Assembly (NCBI RefSeq): GCF_010119245.1
Contig: NZ_WNKG01000001.1
Span: 248,001 to 312,000 of the forward strand
Direction: 5' to 3'
DNA length: 64,000 nt
Origin: Cyclobacterium salsum
Lineage (GTDB): Bacteria; Bacteroidota; Bacteroidia; Cytophagales; Cyclobacteriaceae
The stretch's first letter is position 1. Each line of letters starts with the position of its first letter. The translations under genes were made by a program, and so were the position numbers. Under the pieces are notes generated by a model. It ran no database searches. It worked only from the letters and a program-made list of their open reading frames with translations, and had not been told where the DNA came from. Below, one piece after another: positions 45,543-56,200 of this stretch.

Positions 45543-47717
45543 ATGAGAACTCCTTCGACAGGCAGGATGCTGCCGGTCATTTTTATGCTACTGCTACAGT
45601 CATTTATCAGCCTTGGCAGTGAATTGGATACCATCCGAAATCGAGTGGTGGCGGAGTTGATGACCACTGCTATTTCTGAAGAGCGGGTAAAAGACATTCT
45701 GGATCGGATGGATTCAGATGGTTCCTTTCCAGCGATCGACTATGAGGATCTAAGTAGAACGGCTGGATTTCCACATCGACATCATACGTCTGATCTGGTT
45801 TATTTGGCGAAAGCCTATTCCATTCCTTCCTCCCCCTATTTCCAGGACCCGGAACTGAAGGAAAAAATTACCTTATCTCTGAAATATTGGGTAGACCATG
45901 ATTTTGTTGGTGATAACTGGCACAACAACCAAATTACCACCCCCACCAATCTGGTTAACCTGATGCTTCTGATGGGGAATGAATTACCGGAGGATTTGGT
46001 GGAAAAAGCCCAACCCATCATTGGCAGGGCCCATATGGAGGCCTCTGGTGCCCGTCCCAGCGGGGATCGAATCGTTATAGCTGGCATTTTGGCTAAAAAC
46101 CTGCTCTTTACAGGAAATAGAGAAGCTTTTGACGAGGTCATTTCCATCATTGCCAACGAAATCAAATTTTCTACGGGAGAGCGGGGCATGCAGCACGACT
46201 ATAGCTTCCACCACCGGGTAGATCGGGTAAACAATACCACCTCTTATGGCTATGGCAAATACGCCAATGCCTTTGGCGAATGGGCAGACTATGTAGCCGG
46301 AACTTCCTATGCTTTTGACACCGACCGGATCAATCAGCTGGTGGATTATTACCTGGACGGCGTCTACAAGCAACTGGTCTACGGTATTTACGAAGACATC
46401 AGCGTAAAAAACCGGGCCATATCCAATCCATCCACCTTCCAACCTAAAGGTACGGTCGAAATTGAAAGGCTCTTGCGCAGTACCGATTACCGCAAAGAGG
46501 AGCTGGAGGAAATCATACAGCTTCGAAAAGGCGAGCGCTCACCTACCCGCGCTTTTGCGAAATTTTTCTGGCAGACCGAACATTTTGTGCTACAGCGACC
46601 GGATTTTTATACTACCGTGCGGATGTTTTCCACCCGCAACCGAAACATGGAAATCCCCTATAATGGTCCGGGGATCACCACGCACCACCGGGCGGATGGC
46701 ACCAATTACCTGTTATTAAAAGGGAATGAATACCATGATATCTGGCCCGTATACGACTGGCAGAAAATATCCGGCACCACCATTCTTCAAAAACCTGAAT
46801 TACGCGGTCCCGATGATATCCAAATGGATGGATTGACGGATTTTGTGGGTGCTGCCGAGGACGGGTATTTTGGTGCGGTAGGCTTTGATTTTATCAGCCC
46901 GCATGATAGTATTCGAGCTAAAAAAAGTTGGTTTTTCTTTGACCGGGTATACGTTTGTCTGGGAGCCGGAATTGCTTCGGATAAGCCCCATTCCGTAGCC
47001 ACGACGGTGGATCAGGTCTTGCTCAGGGGCTCGATCCGGGTACAGCAACAGGACAGCGATCCCCGGGTCTTACCTGAGGGGGAACACAAACTGGAAGATT
47101 TAGAATGGCTGTACCATGATGGAGTCGGCTATTGGTTTCCCAACGGACCTACCCTGACGGTTAAAAACCAGGAAGAGAGTGGAAGCTGGGCCGACATCAC
47201 CGATCAGAAAAATGTTTCCACCAAAGAGTTCCGAAAGAAAGTTCTGACCGCTTATTTCGATCACGGTATTCGGCCTCAGGAAGCGGGATATGCCTACCTG
47301 GTCGCTCCAAGAATCAATCTGGAAGAGCTGGCTTCCCTTTCACAGTCCGGATTAACCATTCTGGCTAATAATCAGCGGTTACAGGCGGTGCACCACCCTG
47401 GTCTGGAGCAAACGCAAGCCGTATTTTACGAAGCAGGTACCCTTTCCCTGACCGATGGAGCCGAAGTGACCGTAGAGCAGCCGGGAATTGTACTGATTAA
47501 AAACGATGGCAATTCCATCCAATCGCTGACCGTAGCAGACCCTGGTCGGAGCAACAGCGAATTCAAAATAAGCTTGCCCGGCAAATACAAACCAAGATCC
47601 AAGGCAGTAAAGGCAACATGGAACAGAAGCACCAATACCAGCCTAATCACCCTGCAATTGCCTGATGGTGTTTATGCAGGGCAATCCGTTACGGTAGAAT
47701 TGAGGCCTCGCCAATGA
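45543..47717 (+). CDS. Polysaccharide lyase family 8 enzyme
   Basis: A 724-aa lyase expected to cleave uronic-acid polysaccharides (chondroitin, hyaluronan or a similar glycan) by beta-elimination. The ATG at 45543 was chosen over a TTG at 45519; the hydrophobic signal region follows at about 8-26. The alpha/alpha-toroid carries NWHNNQI (Asn129), DYSFHHR (His223/224) and TSYGYGKYANAF (catalytic Tyr near 237), and the beta-sandwich part starts around residue 370. The sulfatase downstream on the same strand suggests a sulfated substrate. Confidence 0.9.
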   Translation: MRTPSTGRMLPVIFMLLLQSFISLGSELDTIRNRVVAELMTTAISEERVKDILDRMDSDGSFPAIDYEDLSRTAGFPHRHHTSDLVYLAKAYSIPSSPYFQDPELKEKITLSLKYWVDHDFVGDNWHNNQITTPTNLVNLMLLMGNELPEDLVEKAQPIIGRAHMEASGARPSGDRIVIAGILAKNLLFTGNREAFDEVISIIANEIKFSTGERGMQHDYSFHHRVDRVNNTTSYGYGKYANAFGEWADYVAGTSYAFDTDRINQLVDYYLDGVYKQLVYGIYEDISVKNRAISNPSTFQPKGTVEIERLLRSTDYRKEELEEIIQLRKGERSPTRAFAKFFWQTEHFVLQRPDFYTTVRMFSTRNRNMEIPYNGPGITTHHRADGTNYLLLKGNEYHDIWPVYDWQKISGTTILQKPELRGPDDIQMDGLTDFVGAAEDGYFGAVGFDFISPHDSIRAKKSWFFFDRVYVCLGAGIASDKPHSVATTVDQVLLRGSIRVQQQDSDPRVLPEGEHKLEDLEWLYHDGVGYWFPNGPTLTVKNQEESGSWADITDQKNVSTKEFRKKVLTAYFDHGIRPQEAGYAYLVAPRINLEELASLSQSGLTILANNQRLQAVHHPGLEQTQAVFYEAGTLSLTDGAEVTVEQPGIVLIKNDGNSIQSLTVADPGRSNSEFKISLPGKYKPRSKAVKATWNRSTNTSLITLQLPDGVYAGQSVTVELRPRQ

Positions 47718-47877
47718 GGTTGTCTACCAACCGAGCATCGAATTTACCCAGATGAAAGCGGAAGTAGATTATTCCCGGATTGATGCATGTCATCATTGGA
47801 AAATCTCCGAATTTAGGTTAGCTTAATCCCGTAAAAATAACCGTTTAAAGAAAGTTATATCATTAATTCCCCTCATT

Positions 47878-49191
47878 TTGAAACCAAATTCTCTTTTCTT
47901 CCTTCTCTGCATTTTACTGGGTATACCGGGGACGATACCTTCCCTTAAAGCCCAACAGCCCCCCAATATTATCCTGATTTTTGCCGATGACCTGGGCTAT
48001 GAGGTCTTGCCAGCCTATGGGAATAAAGAACATCAAACGCCCTCACTGGACCGCATGGCTGCCGGAGGAATGGTATTTGAAAATGCCCATGCCATGCCCT
48101 TGTGTACCCCCTCCCGGGTAAAACTCATGACAGGGAAATACCATTTCCGCAATTACATCGGTTTCGGCCTGCTGGATCCCAATGAGAAAACCATGGCCCA
48201 CTGGCTTCAGGAACAGGGCTATGCCACCTGCGTGGTCGGTAAGTGGCAACTGTATGGCAATGCCCGACAGCGGGAATTGGCCGGGGGAAAGATTGGCAGC
48301 CTGCCGGAGGAAGCCGGCTTCGATTCCTATCGGCTGTGGCAGGTGAGCGATTTTGGGTCCCGGTACAAAGACCCCTTGTTGGAAACCAAAGGCAGTGGAC
48401 TGGAAAAATTTGACGGGCAGTACGGTCCGGACCTTTTTACCGACTATCTGGAGGATTTTGTAGAGCAGCAGGCAGGTGATCCCTTTTTCGCCTATTTCCC
48501 CATGGCGCTGACTCACGATCCCTTTGAGCCTTACCCCGGTTCCCCTGATTTTGCATCCTACGATCCCCAGAAGCGGGTAAACGATCCCAACTACTTCCCC
48601 GGGATGGTGACCTATATGGACAAGTTGGTGGGACGGATTATCGACAAGGTGGCCGAACTGGGCATTGCCGAAAACACGGTGATTCTGTTTGTAGGTGACA
48701 ACGGCACCGACCGGGATGTGGTCACCAGGTTTAAGGGACAGGAGTTGCGCGGAAACAAGGGCTATACCAACGATCTGGGAACACATGTGCCCATGTTGGC
48801 CTATTGGCCGGGGACCGTCGCTTCGGGCAGCAGAAATGAAAATTTGATCGACCTGACGGATTTTTTACCCACTTTGTTGGAAGTATCCGGCAAGAAACCC
48901 AATGCCTTGCCCGGACCGCTGGATGGGATCAGTTTTTACCCCCAATTGACGGATTCCGGGTACACCGGACCGGTACGGGAATGGGTATTTTGCCATTACG
49001 ACCCCAATTGGGGCAATTTCAAGCCCCGGACCTTTGTTTACGATACCGATTGGAAGTACTATGCCGATGGGGAAATTTATGATCTGCGGAGCGATTTGCT
49101 GGAAACGCGACCGCTCGATTTTGCAGCGTTGGATGCCACCGGTAAAAAAGCGATTCGCAAATTCCGTAAGGTGCTAAAGCAGATGCGGTAG
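47878..49191 (+). CDS. Sulfatase (type I, formylglycine-dependent)
   Basis: This 437-aa secreted enzyme removes sulfate esters. The N-terminal signal (MKPNSLFFLLCILLGIPGTI) is followed by PPNIILIFADDLGYE with metal ligands Asp37/38, then CTPSR (Cys76, converted to formylglycine; Arg80), GKW and a later GDNGTDRD metal site. The start is TTG; no in-frame ATG precedes the signal peptide. It lies 160 bp after the PL8 lyase and probably acts on the same glycan. The activating sulfatase-maturation enzyme is not in the window. Confidence 0.93.
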   Translation: MKPNSLFFLLCILLGIPGTIPSLKAQQPPNIILIFADDLGYEVLPAYGNKEHQTPSLDRMAAGGMVFENAHAMPLCTPSRVKLMTGKYHFRNYIGFGLLDPNEKTMAHWLQEQGYATCVVGKWQLYGNARQRELAGGKIGSLPEEAGFDSYRLWQVSDFGSRYKDPLLETKGSGLEKFDGQYGPDLFTDYLEDFVEQQAGDPFFAYFPMALTHDPFEPYPGSPDFASYDPQKRVNDPNYFPGMVTYMDKLVGRIIDKVAELGIAENTVILFVGDNGTDRDVVTRFKGQELRGNKGYTNDLGTHVPMLAYWPGTVASGSRNENLIDLTDFLPTLLEVSGKKPNALPGPLDGISFYPQLTDSGYTGPVREWVFCHYDPNWGNFKPRTFVYDTDWKYYADGEIYDLRSDLLETRPLDFAALDATGKKAIRKFRKVLKQMR

Positions 49192-49210
49192 TAGACGGTT
49201 GCGAAATTAT

Positions 49211-49503
49211 GAACCATATAAGGCATTGAAGGGCAAATAATAAGTGGTTTAATAAAGGAATCATATCAGGCATATAAGTGGGATCTAAGACAGAAAAATA
49301 ACCTTTATCTTGATTTACAATTGGATATTGTACAAAAAAATAGGCAGCAATCCATAATATCAAAAAAGTCTTATATGCCCTTATATGGTTTATAAAATTA
49401 GAGGCGTTTAAGATCGAAAATCACCCTTCCCTCGGTTTAAAAGTGCGTATTACGCAGAAAATTATCAAAAAAACTTATATGCTCTTATATACCTTATATG
49501 GTT
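49211..49503. repeat. Nested inverted-repeat (MITE-like) element
   Basis: The outer ends GAACCATATAAGG (49211) and CCTTATATGGTTC (ending 49503) are perfect inverted repeats for 13 bp and similar for about 30. Inside, 49257-49391 has its own inverted ends (left ...AGGCATATAAG, right CTTATATGCCCTTATATGG). No ORF in it is convincing. It looks like a non-autonomous repeat inserted or expanded within a repeat of the same family. Confidence 0.65.
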
Positions 49504-49512
49504 CAAAAGAAG

Positions 49513-49651
49513 GAACTATATGAGGCACTTATGGGCATATCAGTGAGAGCTAAGATAGAAAAACACTCTTTCCGTTGCTTTATAGGTTGGTATTGTATAA
49601 AAACAGCCAACAAAATAATATTATTAAAAAAGCTTATGTGTCCATATGCGG
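49513..49651. repeat. Diverged second copy of the repeat element
   Basis: The core (GAGAGCTAAGATAGAAAAAC, then GGTATTGTATAAAAACAGCC) aligns with 49280-49367 of the first element (GGGATCTAAGACAGAAAAAT, then GGATATTGTACAAAAAAATA), and degenerate inverted ends flank it (GAACTATATGAGGC; CCATATGCGG). Confidence 0.6.
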
Positions 49652-50101
49652 TGAAACGCCAAACCTTGAGGGAAATAATAGATCAATTGGCTATAAAAAA
49701 GAAACCGAAATGCCTTTAGTACAGTAAATTTTTCAATTGGATCGGATGTGTGGGGAAATGGGCTATTCTCGTAGAAAAATGTCATACTTAAAGGCTCAGA
49801 AATGAGAATATCACCATGTTTCTACCCATGTGTAGTCCCACAGAACTAAAGTACCTAATCAATTGGGTTCACGTCCCCAGGTTTGCAACCCCTGTTCGTA
49901 AAGATTCGGAATTACAAATTCCAAACAGCACCTTCTTTCGGCGCTTCAGACAAAATCATCAAACCATTATACCATCAAATTATTTGCTTTTTTTAATTTA
50001 TTTTTTAACTTTAAATAACCGATAGTCAGTGACTTACCAGCCAATTTCAATAACTACCTGATTATATATTTGGGATTATCCTTTGTTGCCCATCGTTTTT
50101 A
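49652..50101. other. Intergenic gap before the response regulator
   Basis: About 450 bp of AT-rich DNA with no supported gene, RNA or clear repeat. It presumably holds the promoter of the response-regulator gene at 50102. No good TAnnTTTG box was found. Confidence 0.5.
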
Positions 50102-50755
50102 ATGGATTCAAATGCTTTTATTATGGCACCTATTAAAGTTCTACTATGTATAGACGATGCTGATAGTGGGGAGTGTTTAAATGATTTGTTGAAAATTTTC
50201 AAGGATTTCAATTTTGTTGGGGTCATTTACCTTAGTAAAGCCATTTTATCCGAGATAACTGTTCTACAACCTGAGGTGATTATCATGGATATGGAATTAC
50301 CCGGAAATTCAGGTATTGAAAGTACCCGAAGGATAAAGGAGCAATTTTCCGATATCCATGTACTTTTTTATACCATTTATGAAGACGAGGACAAATTATT
50401 TGGTGCACTTCGTGCCGGAGCCAGTGGATACTTGCTTAAAGGGTCATCAGCAAGCTTCCTCAGGGAAGCCATTTTAGAAGTTATGAAAGGGGGCTCCCCC
50501 ATGTCACCCTGCATTGCCCGCAAAGTCATTCAGCATTTTCACCAGCATCGAAATAGTGCTAAATACCCGCTCTGTGACCGGGAAAGGAATATCTTGAAAT
50601 TTTTAGTAAAAGGACTCCCCACAAAGATCATTTCCGGTAAAGTGTTTCTTTCTGAGGATGGCGTGAAGAAAAACCTTAGAAACATCTACAATAAATTAAA
50701 GGTAAATTCCGGAAAAGAAGCTGTTGCCAAGGCTGTACGGGAAAGGATCATTTGA
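50102..50755 (+). CDS. NarL/FixJ-type response regulator
   Basis: A 217-aa protein with a receiver domain at about 11-125: acidic pair Asp18/19, phosphoacceptor Asp63 in IIMDMELPG, and Lys in GYLLKG near 113. A LuxR-type helix-turn-helix follows at about 155-215 (LCDRERNILKFLVKGLPTKI). It should regulate transcription after phosphorylation, but no histidine kinase is encoded in the window, so it is an orphan here. It is monocistronic, with a terminator at 50884-50911. Confidence 0.9.
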   Translation: MDSNAFIMAPIKVLLCIDDADSGECLNDLLKIFKDFNFVGVIYLSKAILSEITVLQPEVIIMDMELPGNSGIESTRRIKEQFSDIHVLFYTIYEDEDKLFGALRAGASGYLLKGSSASFLREAILEVMKGGSPMSPCIARKVIQHFHQHRNSAKYPLCDRERNILKFLVKGLPTKIISGKVFLSEDGVKKNLRNIYNKLKVNSGKEAVAKAVRERII

Positions 50756-50883
50756 AATTTACACTTTAGTGTACTTTTTATAATTCTATTTTTTTGTAAT
50801 ACCATTTTTATATAAATTAAATAATCCAATTTTTTTTATTTTTAAAATAGGCCTACTGAATCGTAGTTGACAATTCATGTGAC

Positions 50884-50911
50884 CCATAAGGGCGAAGCCT
50901 TAGGTTTTTTT
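50884..50911 (+). terminator. Intrinsic terminator after the response regulator
   Basis: CC-a-TAAGG, loop GCGAAG, CCTTA-GG, then seven T. A stem of about 7 bp with one bulge, 130 bp beyond the stop codon. The rest of 50756-51114 is AT-rich with no gene; a tiny ACACT-tt-AGTGT hairpin lies at 50761. Confidence 0.6.
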
Positions 50912-51114
50912 ATTATCTAATCAAAAGTCAAGGATATTTCGAATAAGAAATAAGATTTTTTCTCCATTTAAAAATGACAACAATTACCCCATTTTACCAA
51001 CTCATTGTAAAATTAAAGGGTACTATGAGAATATCTGCACTTGGTAAAAAGGAATCCGAAATTTAACGACCGACTTTTAATTGTAAACTTTCAAATCACA
51101 AAAATAAACAAAGG

Positions 51115-52269
51115 ATGAAAAATTTTAATTTATTCCAATTATTCCAGGGGTATTTAAGAATCACGGCAATATTTATGTTGATTTCTCTCTTTCAAGGACT
51201 TTACCCCATATCCGGCTTAAGTCAGACACCTGCTACCATAACTAATCGGGATGATGCGGTTGCGATTATTCAGGAACTTCGAAAAATCCATACCCCAGAG
51301 GGTATTGAGGTCCTTGAGCAGGTAGATCTCGGCGGGGTGCCACAATGGATATCTATTCGCGGTCGAAACCGGGACAACCCAGTCCTGCTCTTCATCCATG
51401 GAGGCCCCGGCGACCCAATGATCGGTCTATCATGGGCTTTCCAGAATCCATGGGAAGACTATTTCACTGTGGTACAGTGGGATCAGCGAGGTAGTGGAAA
51501 GAACGCCGCAGCATCGGATAGGGAGGAACTGAAAGGGACATTCACAATCGAACAACTGGTAGGTGATGCTGAGGAACTCGTTTGTTACCTACGAGAGCAA
51601 CTTGGAAAGGAAAAGATAGTGGTTATGGCGTATTCAATGGGTGGAATTTTGGGCATCCATCTCGCCAATCGCAGGCCAGAGTGGCTCCATGCATACGTCG
51701 GCGTGGGACAGGTCTCAGATGACCTTATAGGGGCACTATATAAACGTACGATGGAAATAGCAGTCGAAAGGGGAAATGAGGAAGCCATTTCAGAACTAGA
51801 GGCTTTGGCCTCGCATATGGACACGGCTACGACACCCGGTGAGGATCCCGCACTATGGGGCATCTGGAAGTGGGCCAACAGGTTTGACGGCGCCTGGTAC
51901 GGCAAGAGTGGGTGGGGCCTTTATGCCGACCTGCCCGTGCTCTCACCGGAGTACACGTTCGAGGAGGCGATTGAGGCATGGGACGCACTCCTATGGCTGA
52001 ACAACAGCTCCGAGTATGAATTAGACCCCCGGGATTTACGAGCCTTAGGCCCTTCCTTCCAAGTACCCATACTCTTATTTCATGGCCGGTTTGATCTCAC
52101 CCCGCCCATCGAAAATGCACAAGCCTACCTCGAATTCATCGAGGCACCGACAAAGCGCCTGGTGACGTTCGAACGAAGCGCACACGTTCCATTCATTGAG
52201 GAACCTGGTCGGTTCTTTGCCGCTTTGTTGGAGCATGTATTGCCTTTGACACAAGGAGGGTCTGAATAG
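51115..52269 (+). CDS. Proline-iminopeptidase-like alpha/beta hydrolase (S33)
   Basis: This 384-aa secreted hydrolase has HGGPGDP (oxyanion), a WDQRGSGKN segment typical of proline iminopeptidases, AYSMGG with the nucleophile Ser, FHGRFD with the catalytic Asp and SAHVPF with the His. It should cleave N-terminal prolyl or similar peptide bonds. The first 40 codons (signal peptide to SGLSQ) are AT-rich like the host genes, whereas from about 51300 the sequence becomes GC-rich. It marks the left end of the accessory island. Confidence 0.88.
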   Translation: MKNFNLFQLFQGYLRITAIFMLISLFQGLYPISGLSQTPATITNRDDAVAIIQELRKIHTPEGIEVLEQVDLGGVPQWISIRGRNRDNPVLLFIHGGPGDPMIGLSWAFQNPWEDYFTVVQWDQRGSGKNAAASDREELKGTFTIEQLVGDAEELVCYLREQLGKEKIVVMAYSMGGILGIHLANRRPEWLHAYVGVGQVSDDLIGALYKRTMEIAVERGNEEAISELEALASHMDTATTPGEDPALWGIWKWANRFDGAWYGKSGWGLYADLPVLSPEYTFEEAIEAWDALLWLNNSSEYELDPRDLRALGPSFQVPILLFHGRFDLTPPIENAQAYLEFIEAPTKRLVTFERSAHVPFIEEPGRFFAALLEHVLPLTQGGSE

Positions 52270-52347
52270 AAAGATCTTAAAATATGAGGGTTTTCACCCT
52301 ATTGTATTTATAGCATTTGGAAAGTATACGCAATTAATTTAGAACCT

Positions 52348-52623
52348 TTGGCTCTTCTAAAATTACTGGCCATCGTTATCCATCGCTTGGGGTGCTTGAT
52401 CCTTACACCTTCGCCCATCCTGACCATCACCGTAGATGAACGCGTCCCCGTCAGCCTGTCGTATAAACTCTACCATGCGCTTAAGGATAACGAGGTGGAA
52501 GTGCAATTCATCGCCTACCCCGTTGGCGGGCACTTCCCAGGTGACCCTGTCCACCTGCGCGACGTGTTCCGCCGCTGGATCGATTGGATCGGGGAGCACT
52601 TTGACCGAAATGATAATCCATAA
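52348..52623 (+). pseudogene. C-terminal fragment of an S9 (prolyl-oligopeptidase-family) peptidase
   Basis: The frame encodes ITVDERVPVSLSYKLYHALK and then DNEVEVQFIAYPVGGHFPGD: the end of an S9 catalytic domain with the Asp loop and the catalytic-His GGHFPGDP motif. It ends normally (WIDWIGEHFDR). The Ser motif and propeller are missing and there is no real start codon, so it is a 3' remnant. Confidence 0.85.
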
Positions 52624-52680
52624 AATTCCATACCTATGAAAACACCTAAATCCCTTTTCTATCTAATTTTCCTGCTTTCA
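52618..52680 (+). repeat. Leader/signal-peptide repeat, copy 1
   Basis: CCATAAAATTCCAT followed by an ATG and a signal-peptide-coding stretch (MKTPKSLFYLI...) is repeated at 63517-63583 in front of another S9 peptidase (MKLPTSFFYLI...). Both copies are AT-rich while the sequences after them are GC-rich. Confidence 0.75.
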
Positions 52681-53199
52681 TTAAGCACGGCAACAGCAGC
52701 GTTTGCGCAGTCACCCCAGGAACCCCTCAATCTGGATGACCTTGGGGACATGGTAGTGCTCCGTCAATCCCCAAGCATCTCCCCCGACGGCAACCAGGTC
52801 GTGTTAGTCCGGGAGCACTCGAATTTTGAGCAGAATCGATGGGAGCGCTCCCTGGAGCTGATCGACCTGGAGACCGGAGAGCAACATGAATTGACACCAG
52901 AGCGCCCTCGCGCAAATGACCCGAAGTGGTCGCCTAACGGTGACCGGCTCGCCTTCTTGGATGCCGGGGATGAAGGCCAGATGCAGGTCTACGTTCTCCC
53001 CATGAAGGGCGGCGGTGAGGCCCGGCGCCTTACAAGCGGCAAGGAAGGCGTGCGATTCTATGAATGGAGCCCTGATGGCCGGTCCATTGTTTTCGGACGA
53101 ATGGACGAACCGGAGGAGCGGAAAGGAGAAGAGCGGCACAACCGGTCCTTCGAAGTGGGCGTCAACAGTTACCTGACCCAGTCTAGGCAGCCTAAATAA
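52636..53199 (+). pseudogene. N-terminal fragment of an S9 peptidase
   Basis: The frame encodes 187 residues: a signal peptide to FAQ at about residue 25, then beta-propeller repeats of the S9 family (SPSISPDGNQVVLV, DPKWSPNGDRLAFL, YEWSPDGRSIVFGR) up to RSFEVGVNSYLT, and then an abrupt non-homologous QSRQPK and stop. A complete enzyme needs roughly 450 more residues with the catalytic domain. It might be exported as a propeller fragment but cannot be a peptidase. Confidence 0.85.
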
Positions 53200-53229
53200 A
53201 TTATTAATTAAAAATTAAAATAAATTAAA

Positions 53230-56200
53230 ATGGATATGTACAAAGTTGAAGGGATCATTTTAGTCAAGGAGACCCAAGCTCCGATTCCAAACCTTCAGGT
53301 CGTGCTCTACGACCTGGACTCTCGCAAGGCAAAGCCGGACCTTGCGTCGCACCTCTCACCGCCATCAAGCCGCACACAATCTCATTTCTGGCAACAGCTT
53401 CAAGGCGACCGGATCGGGTCAATACGGACCGACTCCCGTGGTGCTTTTGCTTTCGAGTTCGATCGCAAAGACTTCCAGGCTCCCGCACAAGAAGAAAGGC
53501 CTGACCTCTTGCTTTTTGTCTTGGCTCCAGAGGACACTGTATCTGAGCAGTCGAGCCTTCCGAGGCCCTCACCCCCCAACGAGAGGCTGCTTTACTACTC
53601 TTATGAGCCTATCACTAACTCAGGAAAGCATGAGAGCTACGTCATTCGCATGTCAAGGAAGCGGCTTGATGAGCTAGGGATCCCATACCCTTCCTCGTCT
53701 TCCAATCGTGCCCCAATCGATGTCGAGACCATCGAAGAGGACCTGAAAAAGTCAGCAACTCGTAGGATCGGCATCAATGCTGCTTTAACGGAACAGATCA
53801 GAGAGAAGGCGAAGCCGGTGATCGCCCTGAAGAAGAAAGTGGACGATGCGTTCACCAACTTCAGTCTTTCCAGTGTACCCGATAACGTTCGTTCGGGACC
53901 CACCTACCTGAACGCAGAAGACGACCTCAAAAAACAACAGGACCAGCTGGTTAACGAAGCACTGATCGACATCCCCAGACTGGAAGAATCTGCCGGTGTT
54001 CAGCGAAAGATCAAGCTCACTCTCACGAAAGCTCAACTGGAGGATCTGGGGCTATCGCTGGAGGACGACGGATCGGTGCGGGGCGAGGTGGAGGCGAGTA
54101 CTCTTCTCAGGCACGTGTCCGGCAATCTGACATCGACCACGCTGGAGTTCAGTGCTGACGTCCTCGGAGACTGCAGGGCCTCACTCGAAGCCGAGCGTCT
54201 CTTCAGGGAGGCGCTGGCTCGTTGCGGAGCCCCATCAGAGGACAACGGCTCGGATGAGCCGGGCAGCGAGGGCGACGGCTCTGTCGATTCCGGTGACCTG
54301 ACCACTGAAGCCTTTGTTCGAGAACACGTCACGCGTCAGACACGGCACGTCACTGCGCCGGAGGTGGAGCTGGCCTACGGCGTCGAGCGTGATGGGGAGA
54401 TCACGGCCACCATCACGAGGCCTGGACCGGCTGACGTGACGGCGTACCACGATTTTCACGATCTTCAGATCGCTTTCGACTACATTTGGAAGGAGGCCTT
54501 CGACGGCACGATCATGGGCCCGTTGAAGAATCTTTACGCCGAGGTAGTTCGATACGCAAACCAAATCTCCGGACTGCCGCAGGAGGTGGTTAAGCGCCTC
54601 GAAGAGCAGGTCACGTCGGTGGACGATATGCAACGGCTCTACGACGATGTAAGACTTCTGCAGGAGCTCATCGAAGATGCCGAGGAGACCGATATCGAGG
54701 AAGTGGATCCGATGCCCTACAGCGTGTATAAACTGTTCCAGTATACGCGGATCCGAATCGAGGAGGATGATTGGCGACAGATGAACGATACGGAGAGGGA
54801 CTACCTCCGCGCACTCGCAAAGGAGTATCTAGAATTGGACTCCACACCTGGGCATGAACGACCCCTCAACGCGCCGGCCATTTACGTGCGGCTTCGTAAT
54901 GACGCGGTCTTCAGCCTCCGGCAGGCCCGAGGTCGAATACGCCAAGAGGTATCCTCGCGCCGCCCAGTAGCCCGCCGGCGACCCACCAGGTTGTCTCGCC
55001 TCCGAGAGCTGATGATCGAACTCGATGAGCGCCTCTCAGAGCGCTTCAAATTCGACATCTTCGCACCGAACTCTGTTAACTACGGAATCATGCTCACCTA
55101 CCGGCAGGCGTGGACTCCTAAAGACTACCAAGTCGGCGACCTTGTGTCCACGATTCCATTAGCACCCAAAGAGGTGCGCCGCTACTCGAAGAAGCGTGTC
55201 ATCAAGAAGAGCCGAACGCAGAAAGAGCTCGAGGACTCCCAGAGCAGCCGTCGGAGCGAGACCTCATCGACTGCGCGGGCCGACTCGGAGATCGTAAAAC
55301 GTGCCAACAACAAGACCTCATTTCAACAGACCGCCGAAGGCACTCTTAGCTTGGGCGTTTTCGAAGGCAAATTCGGTACGCAGTTCGGCATTGATGCGGA
55401 AAAAGCGTCATCGAGTACGAAGAAGAACTTCCGGGAGGCCGTGTCCAAGGCAGCCGAGGAGTACAAGCAGCAGCACCGTCTGGAGGTCGAAACATCTACA
55501 AGTGAAGAGCATGAATTCACCGATTCAGGCGAGATCTCGAACCCGAACGACGAGATCACGGTAACGTACCTCTTCTATGAACTGCAGAGGCAGTACGAGG
55601 TTCGGGAGCAGATCCACCGCCTCACTCCGGTCATCATGGTGGCTAACGAGGTCCCGGAACCACATGAGATCGATGAAGACTGGCTTATCGCGCACCACTG
55701 GATTCTCCGCCGCGTGATCCTTGACGATGTCTACCTTCCGGCACTGGATTACGTGACGACCAGCTTCGTGGGCGACGAGATGGCCCTCGAGGTGATGTGG
55801 ACCAATCTGCAGCGCCAGGCCAGGCTCGTGGATGATGCGGCCGAGCATATGAACAACAAATCGAAGCTGGCGCAGAGTGCGTTCGACGAGCTGAAGCGGC
55901 TTACGGGTCTCATAGAGGATACGAGCCATGCCCAGCACTTCGCCAATGTTAACTTGGCTGCGGCGTTCGGTCCTTTTGCACTCGTTGGCTTACTTGGAAA
56001 TGACAATGATGCCGCTGAGAAGCGGGAAGAGGTCGCCAAGATCGCCATCGAGCGCGCAGACAAGGACGAGCAGGAAGCCAGCGCTAGGCTCTCCCGCGAG
56101 GTTACTGCCCTGCAAAAAGCCATCGACCAGTATACATCGGCGCTACGCGAGCACCTTGACCGGCAGACGGCCGTGACCGCATTACGCATTCACATCAAGG

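Noticed and set aside
47718-47877. GGTTG-tctac-CAACC hairpin between the lyase and sulfatase genes
   Set aside because: A 5-bp stem with no T run; not enough to call a terminator.
49498-49719. 73-aa ORF in the repeat region
   Set aside because: Starts inside the inverted-repeat element and changes character with it; no family resemblance.
54033-54332. Several antisense ORFs in the GC-rich island
   Set aside because: Long antisense frames are expected in GC-rich coding DNA; none has a motif or leader.
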